Shown here: positions 33,614 to 47,300 of the stretch, piece by piece
Numbering within the stretch: the first letter of the stretch is position 1
Layout: the number at the start of each line of letters is the position of its first letter
Assembly: GCA_033439295.1 (NCBI GenBank)
Contig: JAVTLE010000001.1
Span: 186,001 to 250,000, forward strand
DNA: 64,000 bases
Origin: Deuterostichococcus epilithicus
Lineage: Eukaryota > Chlorophyta > Trebouxiophyceae > Prasiolales > Stichococcaceae
Reading direction: 5' to 3'
Position numbers and translations under genes: made by a program
Notes under the pieces: model-generated
What the model was told of the DNA's origin: nothing
Databases searched by the model: none
The model's input: the letters and a program-made list of their open reading frames with translations, nothing else

Positions 33614-34696
33614 GCACGCATCGGTGTGCAAAGCTAGTGTCGAAGCTGCTGCTCAGCCGAGCACTGCTGGCTTGCAGCATGTGTAGCATCTGCTGGCCGC
33701 TAGCACAAACGACCCTCCTGTTGCAACGCTGGGCAGAGCAGCCGCTGGGCATAGCAGCCGAGCGTTGCACTTCAACATGTCAGTCAGCGCTGGCCACAGC
33801 CACCCGGTATACACTCAGCTATGTGGCACCCATTTGTAATAAGCGGCATACGATGGCCCGGCAACTTATCTTTACAAATGTTTCACCTCTGCGCACATGA
33901 CGTACCGATTGAAGAGCTTCTTGAGCCCTGTCAAATGCCCAGCCATGCCCACCAAACTGCACCACTGTCTCGTTTCCCTTGCCCGCCATTTTTTGTCGCC
34001 AAGATTGAAAAACGGAAAACTTAGGTGTGGGAGTGCAGCCGACGTGCATCATAATGATTCGACAAGCCTTTCGACCTGCTGCAAAGCTGGGTGTCACGTT
34101 GTGGGAGGTGCAAGCAGCACGTGTATGTAGTAGTACCTATGTATTAGTTGAACCTCAGGACGCTTCATTTGACACCATAACGGCTGAGTTGGCGATTTGA
34201 GCGGGAATTCGTAGTGTACAGACAGGCCATATAATCGAATTATAGTTCGATCGCTCAAACGAAACCTCAGATGATCAGGCCATGTCAGTCTGCTGCGGCA
34301 TAGTTAGCACTGCTCCAATGGTTGGCAGGACGCCAACCCAGCGTTGCGGCGCAGAGCAGCTATCAAGTCATCTGAACAAAGACTGGTCGCACACCCCTAC
34401 CTAGCAAGTGTTGAGATACAGTCCAGCGGGCTTGTATAGGTAGCTCGGGTTTTGATACCGTTGTTCGTGTCTGCCAGTAGACCTCGAGCTATGCACGGAC
34501 TCTCATGAAGCTGCAGCCACTCCGGCCACAGCAATGCAGCAAGCCCCCACCGCTGTGGTGGGCGGGCGATGGCTCTGCTGCGGGCGCCATCGCCAGCAGA
34601 TCCATGTCGTACAGCCCTCGGTCATGGTATCTGGCAATAAAATTCGTAGCCTGCCAAGCTTTGTTGCAATGGCGCAGAGTGCATGTTGTAGTTGAT
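33614..34696. other. Gap upstream of GNAT and downstream of receptor kinase
   Basis: May hold the GNAT first exon: minus-strand ATGs near 33930-33990 open short frames ending at a gtacgt donor, but the choice is not decidable. The stretch 34120-34480 is more AT-rich than the surroundings and shows nothing recognisable. Confidence 0.4.
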
Positions 34697-37600
34697 CTAT
34701 ACCGGCTGGCCCGGCGGCCGACGGCTGCTGCCAAGGCCCAGCGCTGACCCCGTTGAAGCACGTCCCAGCCGCGGGTGTCTGTGTGGCAGAAGCGGCTCCG
34801 AGCCCTGGGGCTGCGCTTCAAGCGGAGCCGCTGTGCCGTCCTGCGGTGTTGTTGCCATTGCTGCTGCTTCTGCTGCGTCTTCTGGTGAGCTTGCTGACTC
34901 CGCTGCAGTCGAATCCGCCAGCCGTGCTGCCGCACCGCCGCGCCTGGCCGCATCGTAGCCCAAAGACGAGCCGCTGTCGCCACTGAGCATGGTGCCGCTG
35001 TCGATGCTGTGCAGCGGGCTGCCGTGCAGCGGGTGCTGGTGCTGCGATGCCGCCATGTCTGTCGACGCCGATGCCGACTTGCGGTGCACCGTTGCCGGAT
35101 AGGGGGAGGCGCCGCTGCCACCGGCCCCCGTGACACCGGTGACAGAGGACACCCGTGGCACCCACTCGCCAGTGATGCTGCCCTTTCCAGGCCCCGCCCG
35201 CATCGCCGCAACTGCCGCCAGTGAGGGCTGCCCGCCGTTCCTGCGCGCCAGGCCACGCAGCATGCTTGTCAGCCTTGGCTGTGCGACCATGTCAGCGTTG
35301 ACCAGCTACAGGATCCCTGCCACGGCGACTGTCCCGGCTGCAAAGGCAAATGCTCTCAGCTGCGAACCCCCGGACAGGGCTAGGCCTTTTCTATTCCCCT
35401 CTCGCGGGTGGCCTGGCTGTGGTTGGCCACCTTGGTGTGATGGATATTATGAGGTGGAAATCGTGTGTGAAATTGCACTACAGGTGTCACTGATGCGCTT
35501 TTGCTGAACAGCACTGCTTCGCTGCTTTGGACGGGTGTGCCAGTTACTACTGCCACACTGCGGCGTAGAGAGCCCTCCGCTCTGGGCCTGAAGCCCTGAC
35601 AACCTAGCAGCTCTCACGGCGGATTTGCAGCAAGGGAAACGAGATTTCGTACCTGCCGCTGACGCTGCCCTCGCGGCTGGCGCCGCCGCCGCCGCGCAGG
35701 AAGGAGAAGCTGCGACCCGAGGCAAGCGCCCGGCGCAAGTCCCGGAAGCTGGCGTGCAGCGCGCTCCTTCCCGCTTCTGGCTCCTCATGCCGCCCCGAGT
35801 CCCGCCCCTCCGCCGCCTGCCCCTCCGCAGCCGCCGTGCCGTCGACAGCCAGTGGCAGCAGCTTCGAAGGCGACGACTTTGCTGGCTTCGGCGGCGGCGT
35901 GGAGGTCCGCGACTCTGCGGCAGCCGCCACCGCCGACACATTTGCTGCCGAAGTTGCTGCCGCCGCTGCTGCGGCCGCCTTGGCGGCGGCGGCAGCCGCC
36001 CTGGCCTGGGCCGTGAGGTCAGCTGCGATCTCGCTGAAGTCGGGCCTGCGTCGCAGCAGCCACAGCAGGTCGTTCGCAAGCCATGGCATCCACAGAAAGG
36101 CAGTGCGGAATGCGTGCTGGCAGCAGAACCACTGGACACTGGAGACAGTAGGCTGACAGCGACCCGTCGGTATAGCCAGCACAGGAGCGCAGTCGCCACC
36201 CGCCGCTCTGGCCGGCTTGAAAACCGTCCGTGCACGCGCTTGCATCGTCACACACTCTCGCGAAGCACAGCACTTGCCGCACCTCTGACGGGCATCGCCG
36301 GCCCAGCACGACTGCATCAGGCGCACATACTCAGGGGGGCAGCCCACAGGCAGCTCCGGGCGCAGCGCTCCATGAACCACATTGTACATGACCTGCGGCA
36401 GGGCGCAAGCTTCACACCGCCACCAGCAGCAACCGTGGGACCATGGCATGCATGCACACGGTGCAGTGGCAGGCAGGCACTGCACAGGGAGAAGTGTAAG
36501 ATGGTCCGAGCAGACAGCTTCTGCGCATTCACACGGTTGACCAACACATGCCGACGCAGCATCGGGAGCCGCCTGCGCAGGCGCTCTGCGGGTGCTGAGG
36601 AAGGAGTCGAAGGCCTTGTGCCATACCTGCCCAAACGCCATGCCCTTGTACGGTGTGCTGCCCGTGAACAACTCCCACATGAGGACGCCAAACGAATAGG
36701 ACTGCGCGCAACAACAGTGAACACAGACATCAAGGTCGCTGTCAACCTTGCCGGTGCAGACGTGCAGAACAGCCAGGCAAGGCAAGAGGCGAGCAAGACG
36801 GATGACTCACGTCTACCGCCTTGGACATGCGGCCCGTTGACAGGAGCTCCGGCCTGCATGCAGGCGGCAGGCGGCACCCTATCAGCGCCGCCGAGAATGT
36901 CGGCAACTCTGCGCCTGGGGCGTTGCAGCGGCACAGACCCCGACGCAGCAGCGCTGTGACTCAAGGGGCGTCATGAGAGGAGCAGGACAATGTCAGTGCA
37001 GGAGAAATCGGTGCCGCAGGGCTTCAGATACTCACGGCATGTAGGGCACCGTGCCGAACGACTGCGTGCTGACGTGCGTCGCATTGAGGTCCAGTATGCG
37101 GCTCAGCCCAAAATCCGCTAGCCTGCGGCACGTCAAAGACACGATTGGAGGAGGCGGGCGACCCGAGGCCGAGGCAAGGCCAGGTCACAACTGCGCGCGT
37201 TGGACCGGATATTCGCAGGTGACCGAATGGACTCCGCACTTGCAGATGAAGCCCCGGATGTCGGTGACGGTGGACTTGAGCAGCACGTTGGCAGGCTTCA
37301 GGTCGCCGTGCACGATCCCCATGCTGTGCAGGTAGTGCATGCCCGTGGCGACGTCGATGAGCGACTTGTAGATCGAGCCCTGTTCGAGAACACAGAACAC
37401 TGCTCAGCTCCTGCAACTTGCAGTCTGGCAAGGCCTCGCTGATTGCACTAGACATTGTGGCTTGCGGCATGGCTTCCAAATCCCCGTGCTGGAGCCCTTC
37501 ACTCCCGTGGACGGCTGAGGCCCATGATCCGCCTGCATGATCGTGTGCGCAACTGCAAACTAGGAGGTGGCAGCGTGCACGGCGGTAGCACAGCGGTCCT

Positions 37601-40600
37601 TGCATGGAAGTTACCAAACACAGACAGAAGGCGCGGGTGTGCACCATGTCGAGCTGGGACCCTGGCTTGCGGATGAAACGCTTTTGCTGGATGGCCTGCT
37701 CCAGACTGCCTCGGTCCGCATACTCCAGCAGCATCCAGGTCTCCAGCAGCCCCTGGCGTCAGCGAGGGCATGGCACGCGTCGACTGGCGCTGGCATGTGG
37801 CTGATTGCAGCCGTGGGTACGAGAAGGCGCCCCAGTGTCATCAACACTTCAGCGGGATCATTGCTACAGCAGAACGAACATGACGCTGGCGGCTCATTGA
37901 TGCCCACGGCAGCCCTCGACCAGCACCTCCAGATTGAGCCGTGGGGCTTTTGAAGCACCGGCGCAGCCCCCAGCCACTTCCAACTTGCACGCACAGCCGG
38001 TTGCGCCTCCGACACGCCAGCAGGTTGAAGCCAGCATCGGCTGCGACCCTTCCTGACTGCATCGAGAGCTGCCCCCAGGCCCACCGAGCGGCCATCGGAT
38101 TAGGGAGGGTGCGGCGCCAAACAGGGGAGAGACCTGCTGGAGAGCTGCGGAACCAGAGACGATGACCTGGGAGGGTGCAGCGCGAATCCAGGGGAGAAAC
38201 CTGCTGGGGAGCTGCGGAACCAGAGACGAAGAAGACGAAGAAACTGTTAAAATCTAAACACACACACCTGTTGGTGGTCGCTGACGTCCTCCAGGGGGAC
38301 CTCGGCGGCAGGCACCCGGCCTGCGGCGCTGCCGTCGGGGGAGGCCGGTAGGCCGGCCATCTCCGGCGGCACCTCCACCTCCCCTGAGCCGTGTGCGCCG
38401 TCCCCCATGCGCACGGCGCAGATCTTGTAGGTGCAGATCTGCAGGGGGGACGCAGAAAGTTCATGAGCACCAGTAGACGAGTAGTGGACTTCGGCTGTGT
38501 ACTCCAGTACTTGTCTCGGATCCAGAGCATCCGACCCAGTGCTGGGCAGCATAGTACCAGGGCAGCTGTCCCAGAAAAAAACTGCTGTGTCTGCGTAGGC
38601 TGTCATGCCGCAATGAACACAGCGAGCATAGCACAGGCGCGGCCGTGCCACACCTGCCACGTGTGGACGCGCAGCCTGTCACCACCATGCTGCCTGCTGA
38701 GCGTTGACGCTTTCACGCACTGTCTGGATGGTGAGCTCTCGAGATGCTCCACCTCAATCACCAGGCATCGATACAAAGGCCAGCATGTGGATGCTGAGGT
38801 GCCAAAAGTCCTCCGAAAGGAATCGGAAAGGGATCGCACCACGTTGGGATGCGACACCGAGGCGGCCAGCAGCGATTCACGCGCATTGTCGACCGCGGAC
38901 GCATCTGGCGACGGCACCGCGTCGATAACCTTGATTGCGACCAGCGCCCCATTCCAACGGCCTGCAGGCGGCACTGGTGGTCGTCACGCAATGCAGAGCG
39001 GTCTGCTTGCTGGCGGCACGTGGTCATGCTCTACACTGCATGCTAGCCACTAGCGCCTGACTCCAGCAGCCTGCGGGTGCGGCGACGGCGGCTGATTGTG
39101 CAATATGATGGCAACTAGGAGCACAGCTTGCAAAGACAGATTGCTGTGCCTGCGGAGATAGCGACGAGGGCTCTTCTGAGGGAGGCAGCGGGGCATGCAA
39201 AGAAGCGACCAAGATGGCAGTGGCACGTTGTTTGGCGAAGCATGCAGCTCACATCGCACCAGCAGCGCCCTTGCTCAACAGCTGCAGTTCAGTGCATGCC
39301 GACTTCACGTGACGCTCTGTGACTGCACTCAGGGATGCGCATCAGGGATGTGCATCAGAGCCTCGCCTTTGTACACCCGCCCGTAGCTGCCGCGCCCGAG
39401 CATGGGGCCGACCTCTATGCCCTCGAGGCCGCTGCCGGCACGCATCGCCAGCAGCTGCTTGTGGTACATTCCCAGCGCCACCACCTCGTCGCTGGCCTGG
39501 CTGCTGAGGCCCTGGCTGCCGTGCGGCCAAAGCGCTGCCAGCAGGTCGCCCGAGTGGCCGCCTGCGGGGAGGAGAGCGCGGCGCAGAGCACTGATTTGGC
39601 GCGCTATCTCAAAGTTCACTTCGAATGACGATGGTGTCAGCGGCTGTGCCAGGCTTGGGTCCTGTGTCGCCAATGCTGCGGAGCCGGAGGTGGCCCCGAC
39701 CCGCAAGTGCAGGTTCAGCTCCAGGGTCGACAACAGTCGTTGGCATGGATGCTGAGTTCCTGGCAGGTGCTGGACTTCGCCGCTGCCGTGACAAGGGTCA
39801 GCAGGCCAGCCTGATGCCGGACGGCGGTGGGTTTAACATGAGCAATGTGGCTCCTTCAGTGATGCGACCACTGCAATGAGCGCTGATGGCCGGCACACCT
39901 TTGTCGTCGCCATTCATGCGGAAGGTGCCATCAGTCGCGAGCCTCCCGCCGTCGCTGCTCTGGCTCTCCATCAGCGACTTCTCACGGGCCTGCATGTTGC
40001 AAGGTCAAGGTTGCGGGCACAAGCAGTGCACCCAAGATGAAGGAATCTGGGGACAGACTTGCTGCCGCTGTCGCCGAGGCAGAGCCTCTGCGCCAATCCC
40101 TGCTCTTGCAGGTGCAGGCTAGACTGCTTCTCTGTTTGGTTTTGCAACCTCCTGCCCCCGAGGGCGGCAGCCAGCCAAATGCTGCGAGACTCCTTGCCCT
40201 GTGAAGATGCCTGCGAGAATTCGAACAGCGGAGAAAAGCAATACCCCTGAACGCGCCGTGTCGTGCACTCTCCTTGTAGCAGCGCAGCACACTCTCTGCA
40301 ACACAAGGCGCCGAAGGCCGCCCTCGATGCACCTCGAGGTTGTCGCGGCGCCGCATGTGGACGCGCCGCCGCAGCAGCAGCACCGTGACGGCGACGCCGA
40401 CTCCCAGCAGCGCCACCCCGACAGCCAGCAGAATGGCGGCCCAGGTGGGAAACCGCGGCCGCCGCGGCGGCGCGTCGAAGCCCACCCCTGTGGCCAGCTC
40501 GCACATGAGGGAGGTGTCCACAGTGTCCAGCTCCGCAGTCCTGCGCGCACAGTGTCAGAGTTCAAGGGTACTGGTCACCGGAATGGCCACAGGGCAGCTG

Positions 40601-43220
40601 AGTCGCAGCTGGGTGTATGTATTGCTGACGGAAAAAGGGCCAAGAAAGAAGGGTTTGCAGCGTGAATCAGTGGAGACCTTGGCACCCAGGCGAAGCTGGT
40701 GGAGGGCGGACCGCCGTGGAGAAAACGCCAGTGGATGTGGGGCAGGTTGCAAGGCCCATCAGCTTCATGACTGCAGGGTGCGCCGAAGAGTCTGCAGACT
40801 GCATGGCAGACACTGCAGAGCGCGCGAACAGTTTGGAGGAGCATGGCAGACACACACCCGACCGAGGCGTTGCCGCCGGAGATGGGGTACAGCGGCAGGT
40901 CGACAGCGTGACGGCCTGCGACGTACACCGCGCTTCCCGGCGTGCTGACCGACTCCTCGCCGTAGATGGTCTTGGACTGGAAGCCCACCCGGCCCTGGAA
41001 GGACGTGCAGTTGATGTAGCTGCGCCGCAGGGCCAAAGGGCGGTGTCAGAGGTGCGTGTGCGATGACGGGTATATGTGTGTATATGTATGTTGGATAAGG
41101 CACATGCGCCTTTGCGTGGGAAGACGCAACATGCAACTGACACAGATTAGCCCGTCACCCGGCAGCAAGCATCTGCTTCGCCGCCGCATCACTGGCCATG
41201 TTATTGCCACGATGTTCCGGGATCGGGCCTTTCTGAAAAAGGCGGACTCACTCGCTGTTGTCGTGGTAGTACACATCTGAGGAGTTGATGACGAGCTGTA
41301 ACAGCATGATTACAGCTTGTCACTCCCATAACACATGAGGTCACGACTGCGCAAGAGGCCATGCCGGCAGGGATCTTGAAGAGAGGCGGGCCCAGCTGAA
41401 GCGACAGGCGCACACTCAGATGAGTCAATATTACGAGGATATGAGAGCACTGCACAGGACCAGGTGAAGTAGCTGCACCGTGGCATTGGGCAGTGCGCCC
41501 ACTGACGGCCACAGCGGCAGACCGACCACCCGGAAGGTGCTGTCGGGGTCCAGCAGCGCCTGGCTCCGCACGCCAGCGGATGCCGATGCCACGCCTGCGG
41601 GCAGAGGGGCTTTGAAGGCCGGGCTTGGGCTGCAGGGCTAGCTAGATGACTGCAACAACCATTATGCTCCACGGCGGGATCAATGGCCCCAGGGAAGCGA
41701 GTTGGGCCCCCGGCCGAGCTGTCCATTGTCAGTGTCGGCGACACGGCGCGTGTGTACTGTATCGCGCTGTGGGCAGCGGGACCAAGAATTTGCAGCAGAA
41801 AACATCCCGCAGCAACTAACGGCGCTGAAGCCTGCTCCGCCACAGCCACAGCCGCCACACATCGCGCCAAAGACCATTCTGCCAGGGAGGGGAGGCGGCG
41901 CCTTGATGCGAATGCCTCACCCCGCAGCACCAGCTGCTCAAAGCCGAGCCGGCCCGCAGACTGCACAATGATCAGGTAAGGCAGCCGTCCAAAGTCCAGG
42001 GTGGGTGCATCCCCGGCACTGTCCGCCGGCAAAACCGTGACGCTGCGATTGACGGCGAGTGCACCGCTTGCGGGCCACGCCGTGGATGCTATCGTGATAT
42101 TGTCTGCGCAGACACAGAGCCGCAAAAGTCAGCAGCTGATGAACGTCCCGAAGTTCCCGCAACAATGCCAATGCAATGACGGGCATTGCATCGCGATCCA
42201 CAGGATGTGGCTGGAACGGCAGTGTGCGACCAGGTCATGTTCATCATATTTGCCTGCATAGTCCTGGCAGGGCGCATCTTTGGCTAAAAGAGGCTGGAAC
42301 GTCAGCACGCACTCTGCAGCAGGATGGTGCTGATGGTTTCGTTCTGCAGTGCCGCCGCCAGCTGGCGGCTGGTCGCCACCAGGGCGGTCTGCGCCGCGCT
42401 GTCGGTGCCGGGGTCTGGCGCCAGCGCGCTGACACTGCCTGGACGGCTGGCGGCGCCCGCTGGTGCCGGCGCACTCGGCGGCGGGCTCGGCGGTACCTGG
42501 TGTGAGACCGGAGACACCGCAGCGCTTCAAGAGATGACTTAATTCGAACGATCGCACACCCGTTCTACTGCGTCACATTGTCTAAACAGAGCACTGCGCG
42601 TGCGCACCCCCCTAGGGGCGCATTTGAGCACGAGGCACTCGTGGCAAAGTAAAGGAGGGCAGCGTCGCCACCAGTCCAATGCTATTCGACATTTGTGCCT
42701 CATGCCTGCGAGGTTTCGGCTGGCTGACATGAGCCTGGCAAATGGGCCTCACCTGTGTCACGAGCGCCACAACCGCATCCGCGGAAAAGCTGCTGTCAGC
42801 TTCTGCGGCAGGAGTCGGGCCCGCTGCAGCCAGGGCTGCCTCGAAACGCTGCGGCGGCGGCTGCACACCGAAGCAAACTTCAAACCATGTGTGTCTGGCT
42901 CCATCGCTGTGAGAAATCAAGCCTGGACACACTCTCCAGCAGCACTGTTAAATAGCAAGAGGGCGCTACCCAGGTCATTTCCAAATCAGCTACATACTGC
43001 AACAATTTGTGTTGGCACGGAAGGTGCGGCGTCTCACCGGCAGCTGCTTCGTGGATGGCGGCCTGGCGGCGCCGCACGGCCGCACCGGGTAGACAAGAAG
43101 ATGAATGGCCATAGCCACCATCCAGGCAGCCGGCACGGCGATCGCGCCGCGCCCCCGCCTCGGCTGTCTTCGACTGCCGGAATCACCGCGCAGCGCACAA
43201 GAATGGCCGGCGTTGGGCAT
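34697..43220 (-). CDS. Receptor-like membrane kinase, Raf/TKL type
   Basis: Predicted single-pass membrane protein with a cytoplasmic kinase. Start at 43220; a hydrophobic AIAVPAAWMVAMAIHLLVYP stretch could be a signal peptide. Ectodomain exons: 43220-43038, 42860-42753, 42495-42313, 42103-41921, 41594 to about 41465, 41295-41252, 41019-40863. They carry N-glycosylation-type sites and beta-rich text (NITIASTAWPAS, INSSDVYYHDNS, YINCTSFQGRVGFQSK), possibly a beta-helix fold. The transmembrane helix (AILLAVGVALLGVGVAVTVL) is in the exon from about 40543, followed by an Arg-rich stop-transfer. Kinase: GPMLGRGSYGRVYKG; WNGALVAIKVID (38961-38840); MLLEYADRGSLEQAI (37753-37645); IVHGDLKPANVLL (37379-37240); LADFGLSRILD (37122-37036); PELLSTGRMSKAVD (36853-36811); YSFGVLMWELFTG (36701-36627); LMQSCWAGDARQRPDF (36392-36283 into 36045). 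HGDLKPAN in place of HRD marks a non-RD kinase, but Asp, Lys and DFG are kept. A Ser/Ala-rich tail ends at 34697; the last splice phase is unsolved. Confidence 0.83.
38103..38229 (+). repeat. Two-copy tandem repeat in a receptor-kinase intron
   Basis: Two near-identical units of about 60 bases (38103-38162 and 38169-38229) share gggagggtgc, the ggggag-a-acctgctgg core and agctgcggaaccagagacga. They sit in the intron upstream of the exon at 37753, on the gene's minus strand. No function is evident. Confidence 0.9.
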
Positions 43221-44393
43221 AATTGAAGCCTACTGTGGCGCCGCCGCTTAGCGCTGTCGCAGCCGTGTTCTGTGACGCCGCCTCTGGCTGGTGGCGCCGC
43301 TAGAGCTGCAGCCGGCCTGCTGCAGACCGGTACCCTGACGCCCCCAAGAGCGCCGGTCTGCCGCTGTTGTCACTCTTGGACTGCTAATGCCTCGCTTGCT
43401 GGCAGCCAGCGAGCACACGGCGCCACCCAAAACCGCACTGCCCGCCGCTCGGCTGGCGACTGCGGGTGTGGGCTGGCAGCTCCACCAGGACGTGCTGGAG
43501 CCCCATCAACCGGCGATATCCGTGGCAGATCAGGCACGCGACCGCAGAGTCATCACGAGGGGAACGCCAGGAGCGCCTGCGATCAGCAAGGCCCCATTTT
43601 CCCAGGTTAGCAAACCCACAAAGAAGCGTCCGCCGACGGCATCCTGTGGCAGCGCCTGCATCCATTATCTTCCAGATGTGCATGTTGTGAAAGGCCAATG
43701 CGGACCACGGATGGCATGCACAGCGTTACGCTGATTTGACCCGTCGAAAGTGAAGCCTCGAAATCCCACCTTTATGCAGGCCTGGCCCTTGGCCAACAGC
43801 ATGTTGTGTCGTGACACAATGAAGTTGAAACCCAGGTGAAGCTCGTGCGAGCCGGCCGAGGCCGTGTGAGCGTGTGCGAGCACGACCTCCGAGACCGTGC
43901 CTCGGTAACGAGCGTGGGAGGGGCAACCTACAGGAGCCCCACTGGAGGTGGAATTGGTGCCCACTGGGAACAAGATCGCAGCAGCGGAAGCGCCAATTTG
44001 ACTCCTTTGCTGTTCACATTGATCAAGTCCGCATATCACCAGCTCGATACAAATGCTATGACTAATCCAGCACGTGCTCGTGTTTTGATACGGTGCCAGG
44101 TGGGTGAGTTTACGGTCGACGAGTGGAACAGTGACGTGGGTTCCCAGATGCTGACGGATTTCCGCAGGACAACAGGCGAAACCTAGAAGACTCAGAGCGT
44201 CAGCAGCACCTGTTCCATTGCAACCGTCTGCCTTCCATCGCTCAGCGGATTTCATCGCGCGCAGCACCGGCCCGGGTCGAGCCGGTAACTCGTAACGCGA
44301 GGCTAACCGGCCGCGGCAGGCCCACAAGCCGCGCAGGCGTCTGCGCGGCGGCTCGTGGATCGGCGCCGGCGGCAGGTCACAGCCTTCAGCGGC
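43221..44393. other. Divergent intergenic region, receptor kinase and UIM gene
   Basis: About 1.2 kb between two start codons facing away from each other. Open frames here lack conserved blocks. It probably carries both promoters and 5' UTRs. Confidence 0.45.
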
Positions 44394-47300
44394 ATGGGCG
44401 CCTGCGCCTCAAGGGCGGCGGAAGTGGACAGGGATGGCCCTCGTTCGCCCCCGACCGACTCGTTTATGCTGGCAGAGCAATTTCTCGGTACGTCGACCCG
44501 GTGTCGAGGTCCATCAGCGGCTCGTAGGAGTGTCCGGAGGTGTCATGACACGGCGCTGGCAGGCAAGCTGAACGTTGGCAAGGGAGCCTCTCCCAGGGCC
44601 GGCTTGACACGCGCATCAGTGTTTTGGCATGGAAGTGGTGGATGCATCTTCGGCCCGTTGATCTACCGATGTGCGTGCGCGTATCGCTGCTGTTTTGATG
44701 CACATTTGCACGCACCAGCTGGCCTCGAGTGCCTTTCAAGGAAGCGGCCAGGGCCGACGGTTCAACACGTGACCGATGTCTCGTTGGATGCTGATCCACA
44801 GAACAGCAGAGTTCGCTGCGGGCGCACGAGCGGCAGCGGTCGCTGCTGAACGATCGCATTGCGACGGACGGCCTCGGAATCCAGAGCTCGCGTGCCCAGT
44901 CGGCCGCCGCCGGCAGCGAGGCGGGCCGCAGCGCTGGCGCCCGCCCCAGCGGCTCGCAGACGGCCAATCCCGACTACGTGTCCGCCACCCGCAGCCAGCA
45001 CGAGGCTTTGGAGCAGTACGCCCGCGCCTCCTCCCTCAGCCGAGCCTCCGAGGCATCGATGCGCACCCCAAGCCGCGCAACAGCAGAGTCGGCGGCCGCC
45101 GCGGCTCGTAGGGTGAGCATCCTTGCTGCAGCCGCATGCCCCCAGGGTGTTGCCTATCAACTGCACCCCGGCGAGCGCGTCGCAGCGCACTCAGCGCACG
45201 CTTTGCTGCAACGTTGAGCGAGCGAATGAAACGCTAGAGTTGGCATGCGAGGTTCGGAGACCTGTGCCCGGCAGCAGCGGCTGTAGACGGTACAGTTGCC
45301 AGCAGGTAGCATCGCCATGTATTCCTTCTGCAACGGGCAGCTATGTTTGCTGAGCCTCACATGCCGCGGCTGGAAGTACCTGACGCCATCGCCGCCGGTG
45401 TCGACGGTAGACGCAGAGGCTGCGCGCAGCATAAGCTGACGCCTCTCTGAACGCCCCGTGGCGCGGCAGGACGCCCGGCTGCGGGAGCAGCTGCGGAAGG
45501 AGGAGGAGGAACTGGCGCTGGCAATGGCGGTGTCCGTCTCGGAGGCGGAGGCCGCGGCAGCCGCGCTTGCGGAGCCGATCAGCATTGAGGACGCTCAGGC
45601 GATCGCCGCTGCGCAGGTAGGGTTTAGGGTTTGGGGCCAACACCTCCCCCTTGCTTCCGTGGGCCGACTGTCGGGTTGACTCGGGTGCAGAGCCGGCGCT
45701 GCGTTACTGCTGCTGTATTGTCCTGTCCGCAGCGAGCTCCGCGCTGCGCCAGGCGCGGCTCCTGGGATTTGCCTTCGTGCTGAAGGCGCCTGCGCTGTGC
45801 ACAGGCCGAGCTGGATGCCCGCAATGGCGCCTGCGCCGAAGACAGCAAAAGCGGTGGCAGCCGCGGCGGCAGCCGCCTCGCCGGTGGCTCGGGCGAGCCG
45901 CAGGCTGCTGCATGTGCCAGCCCCCGGGGTGCTGCCGCCGATGGCGGAGAAGCCAACGCCAACGACAGCCCCAGCTCCAGCCGGCGCAGCAGCGGCAGCT
46001 TCGGCACCTGCGCCGTGGCAGAGTCTGCTGCCGGCCGCAGCGCGGGGGGCGCCAGTGGCGCGCGGCATTCGCCGGCGAGTTTCGGCACCTGTGCTGTAGC
46101 AGAGTCGGCAGCCGGCCGCAGCGTGGGCGAAACCGGTGACGCGCGCCAGCCGCCGGCGATGCGGCGGACTGCCGACGCGCCGCCTCCGCAGCCGGGCACG
46201 CCGCCGACGGGCGACAGCCTCGGCCCCAGCAGCCGGCGCAACAGCTTCGAGTCGTGCGTGGCGGAGCGGCCGGGCGCCGCCGCCAGGCGGCTGCGGCGGC
46301 AGCAGCAGCAGCTGTGGGTGGACCAGCACCACGTGCATGAACAGCAGCGGCGGTCCCTGGACCAGCAGCAGCCGCAGCAGCAGCGGCGCGAGGCGCGGCC
46401 GGTGCGGGAAGAGCAGACTGGCGGCAACTCACTGCGGTCGCAGAGCGAGCCCCAACGCTGGTCACACAGCCTGCCGCAGCGGCGCCCAGCGGCGCCGACG
46501 GGCGCGGGCGACTGGCCGCCGCTGGCGCTGCCCCGCAGCGAAGCCGCGGCGGTGGCAGTGCCGGTGCTGACCAGCGACGCCGAGCGGTCCGCATTCGAGC
46601 GCATCTGGGAGCATGCCCGCTCGCTGGGAAGCCCCGGCGCCGCTGCGGCGCAGCCCACAGGTCCGCCGCCTGTTTACCGCGCTTCACCCGCGCAGTCTGC
46701 TGGGTTCCTGGGCCTGGCCACCTCTGCAGCCGCTTGCCTCTCTTGTTGCAACTGCTGTCCCGAGCTGGGGGTCATGTCATGCCCAAGTTCCCAGCGAGTT
46801 GATGGGTCAGTGTGCTCCCTGCGTCCCCAGCCACCCCAAATCAGTGGCACAGCAATGGTTCGAGAGCTCATCGCCAGCCGCCCTTCCCTTGTCTGCAGGC
46901 ACTTCCCTCAAAACGGCATCAGGCTCCAGCAGCCGCTCGCGATCCTCGTCAAAGCAGCGGCGGCAGCGGCAGCACGCAGCCGAGGATGCCGCCACTTACA
47001 TCAGCCATCGCGCCGTGCAGCAGGCCGGCGGCGACGCCCGCATGCGAGCGGACTCTGGGCGCCTGCTCGCTGGCAGCAGCAACAGCACGCTGAAGGCGGG
47101 CGAGGCGACGGTCGCACGCGCCTCTAACGGGGCATCGGCACGGAACCAGGCACGCGCGGCGGCGCTGGCGGCGGCGGCGGCGGCGGAAGCGGCGCAAGCT
47201 GGCATGACGCCGAACCAGCGGCGGGCTTGGGACCTGGCGCGGCGGGCGGCGGAGGAACGCAGCCAGCTGCAGGAAGCTGCGCTTGGCAACTTGGAGGGCC

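Noticed and set aside
35625-36959. 444-codon plus-strand open frame
   Set aside because: It is antisense to kinase exons whose motifs (DFG, WELFTG, RPDF) are unmistakable on the minus strand.
45595-46687. Long minus-strand frames opposite the UIM gene
   Set aside because: The plus strand gives an exact-phase five-exon model with a UIM; the reverse frames are Arg/Ala-rich shadows.
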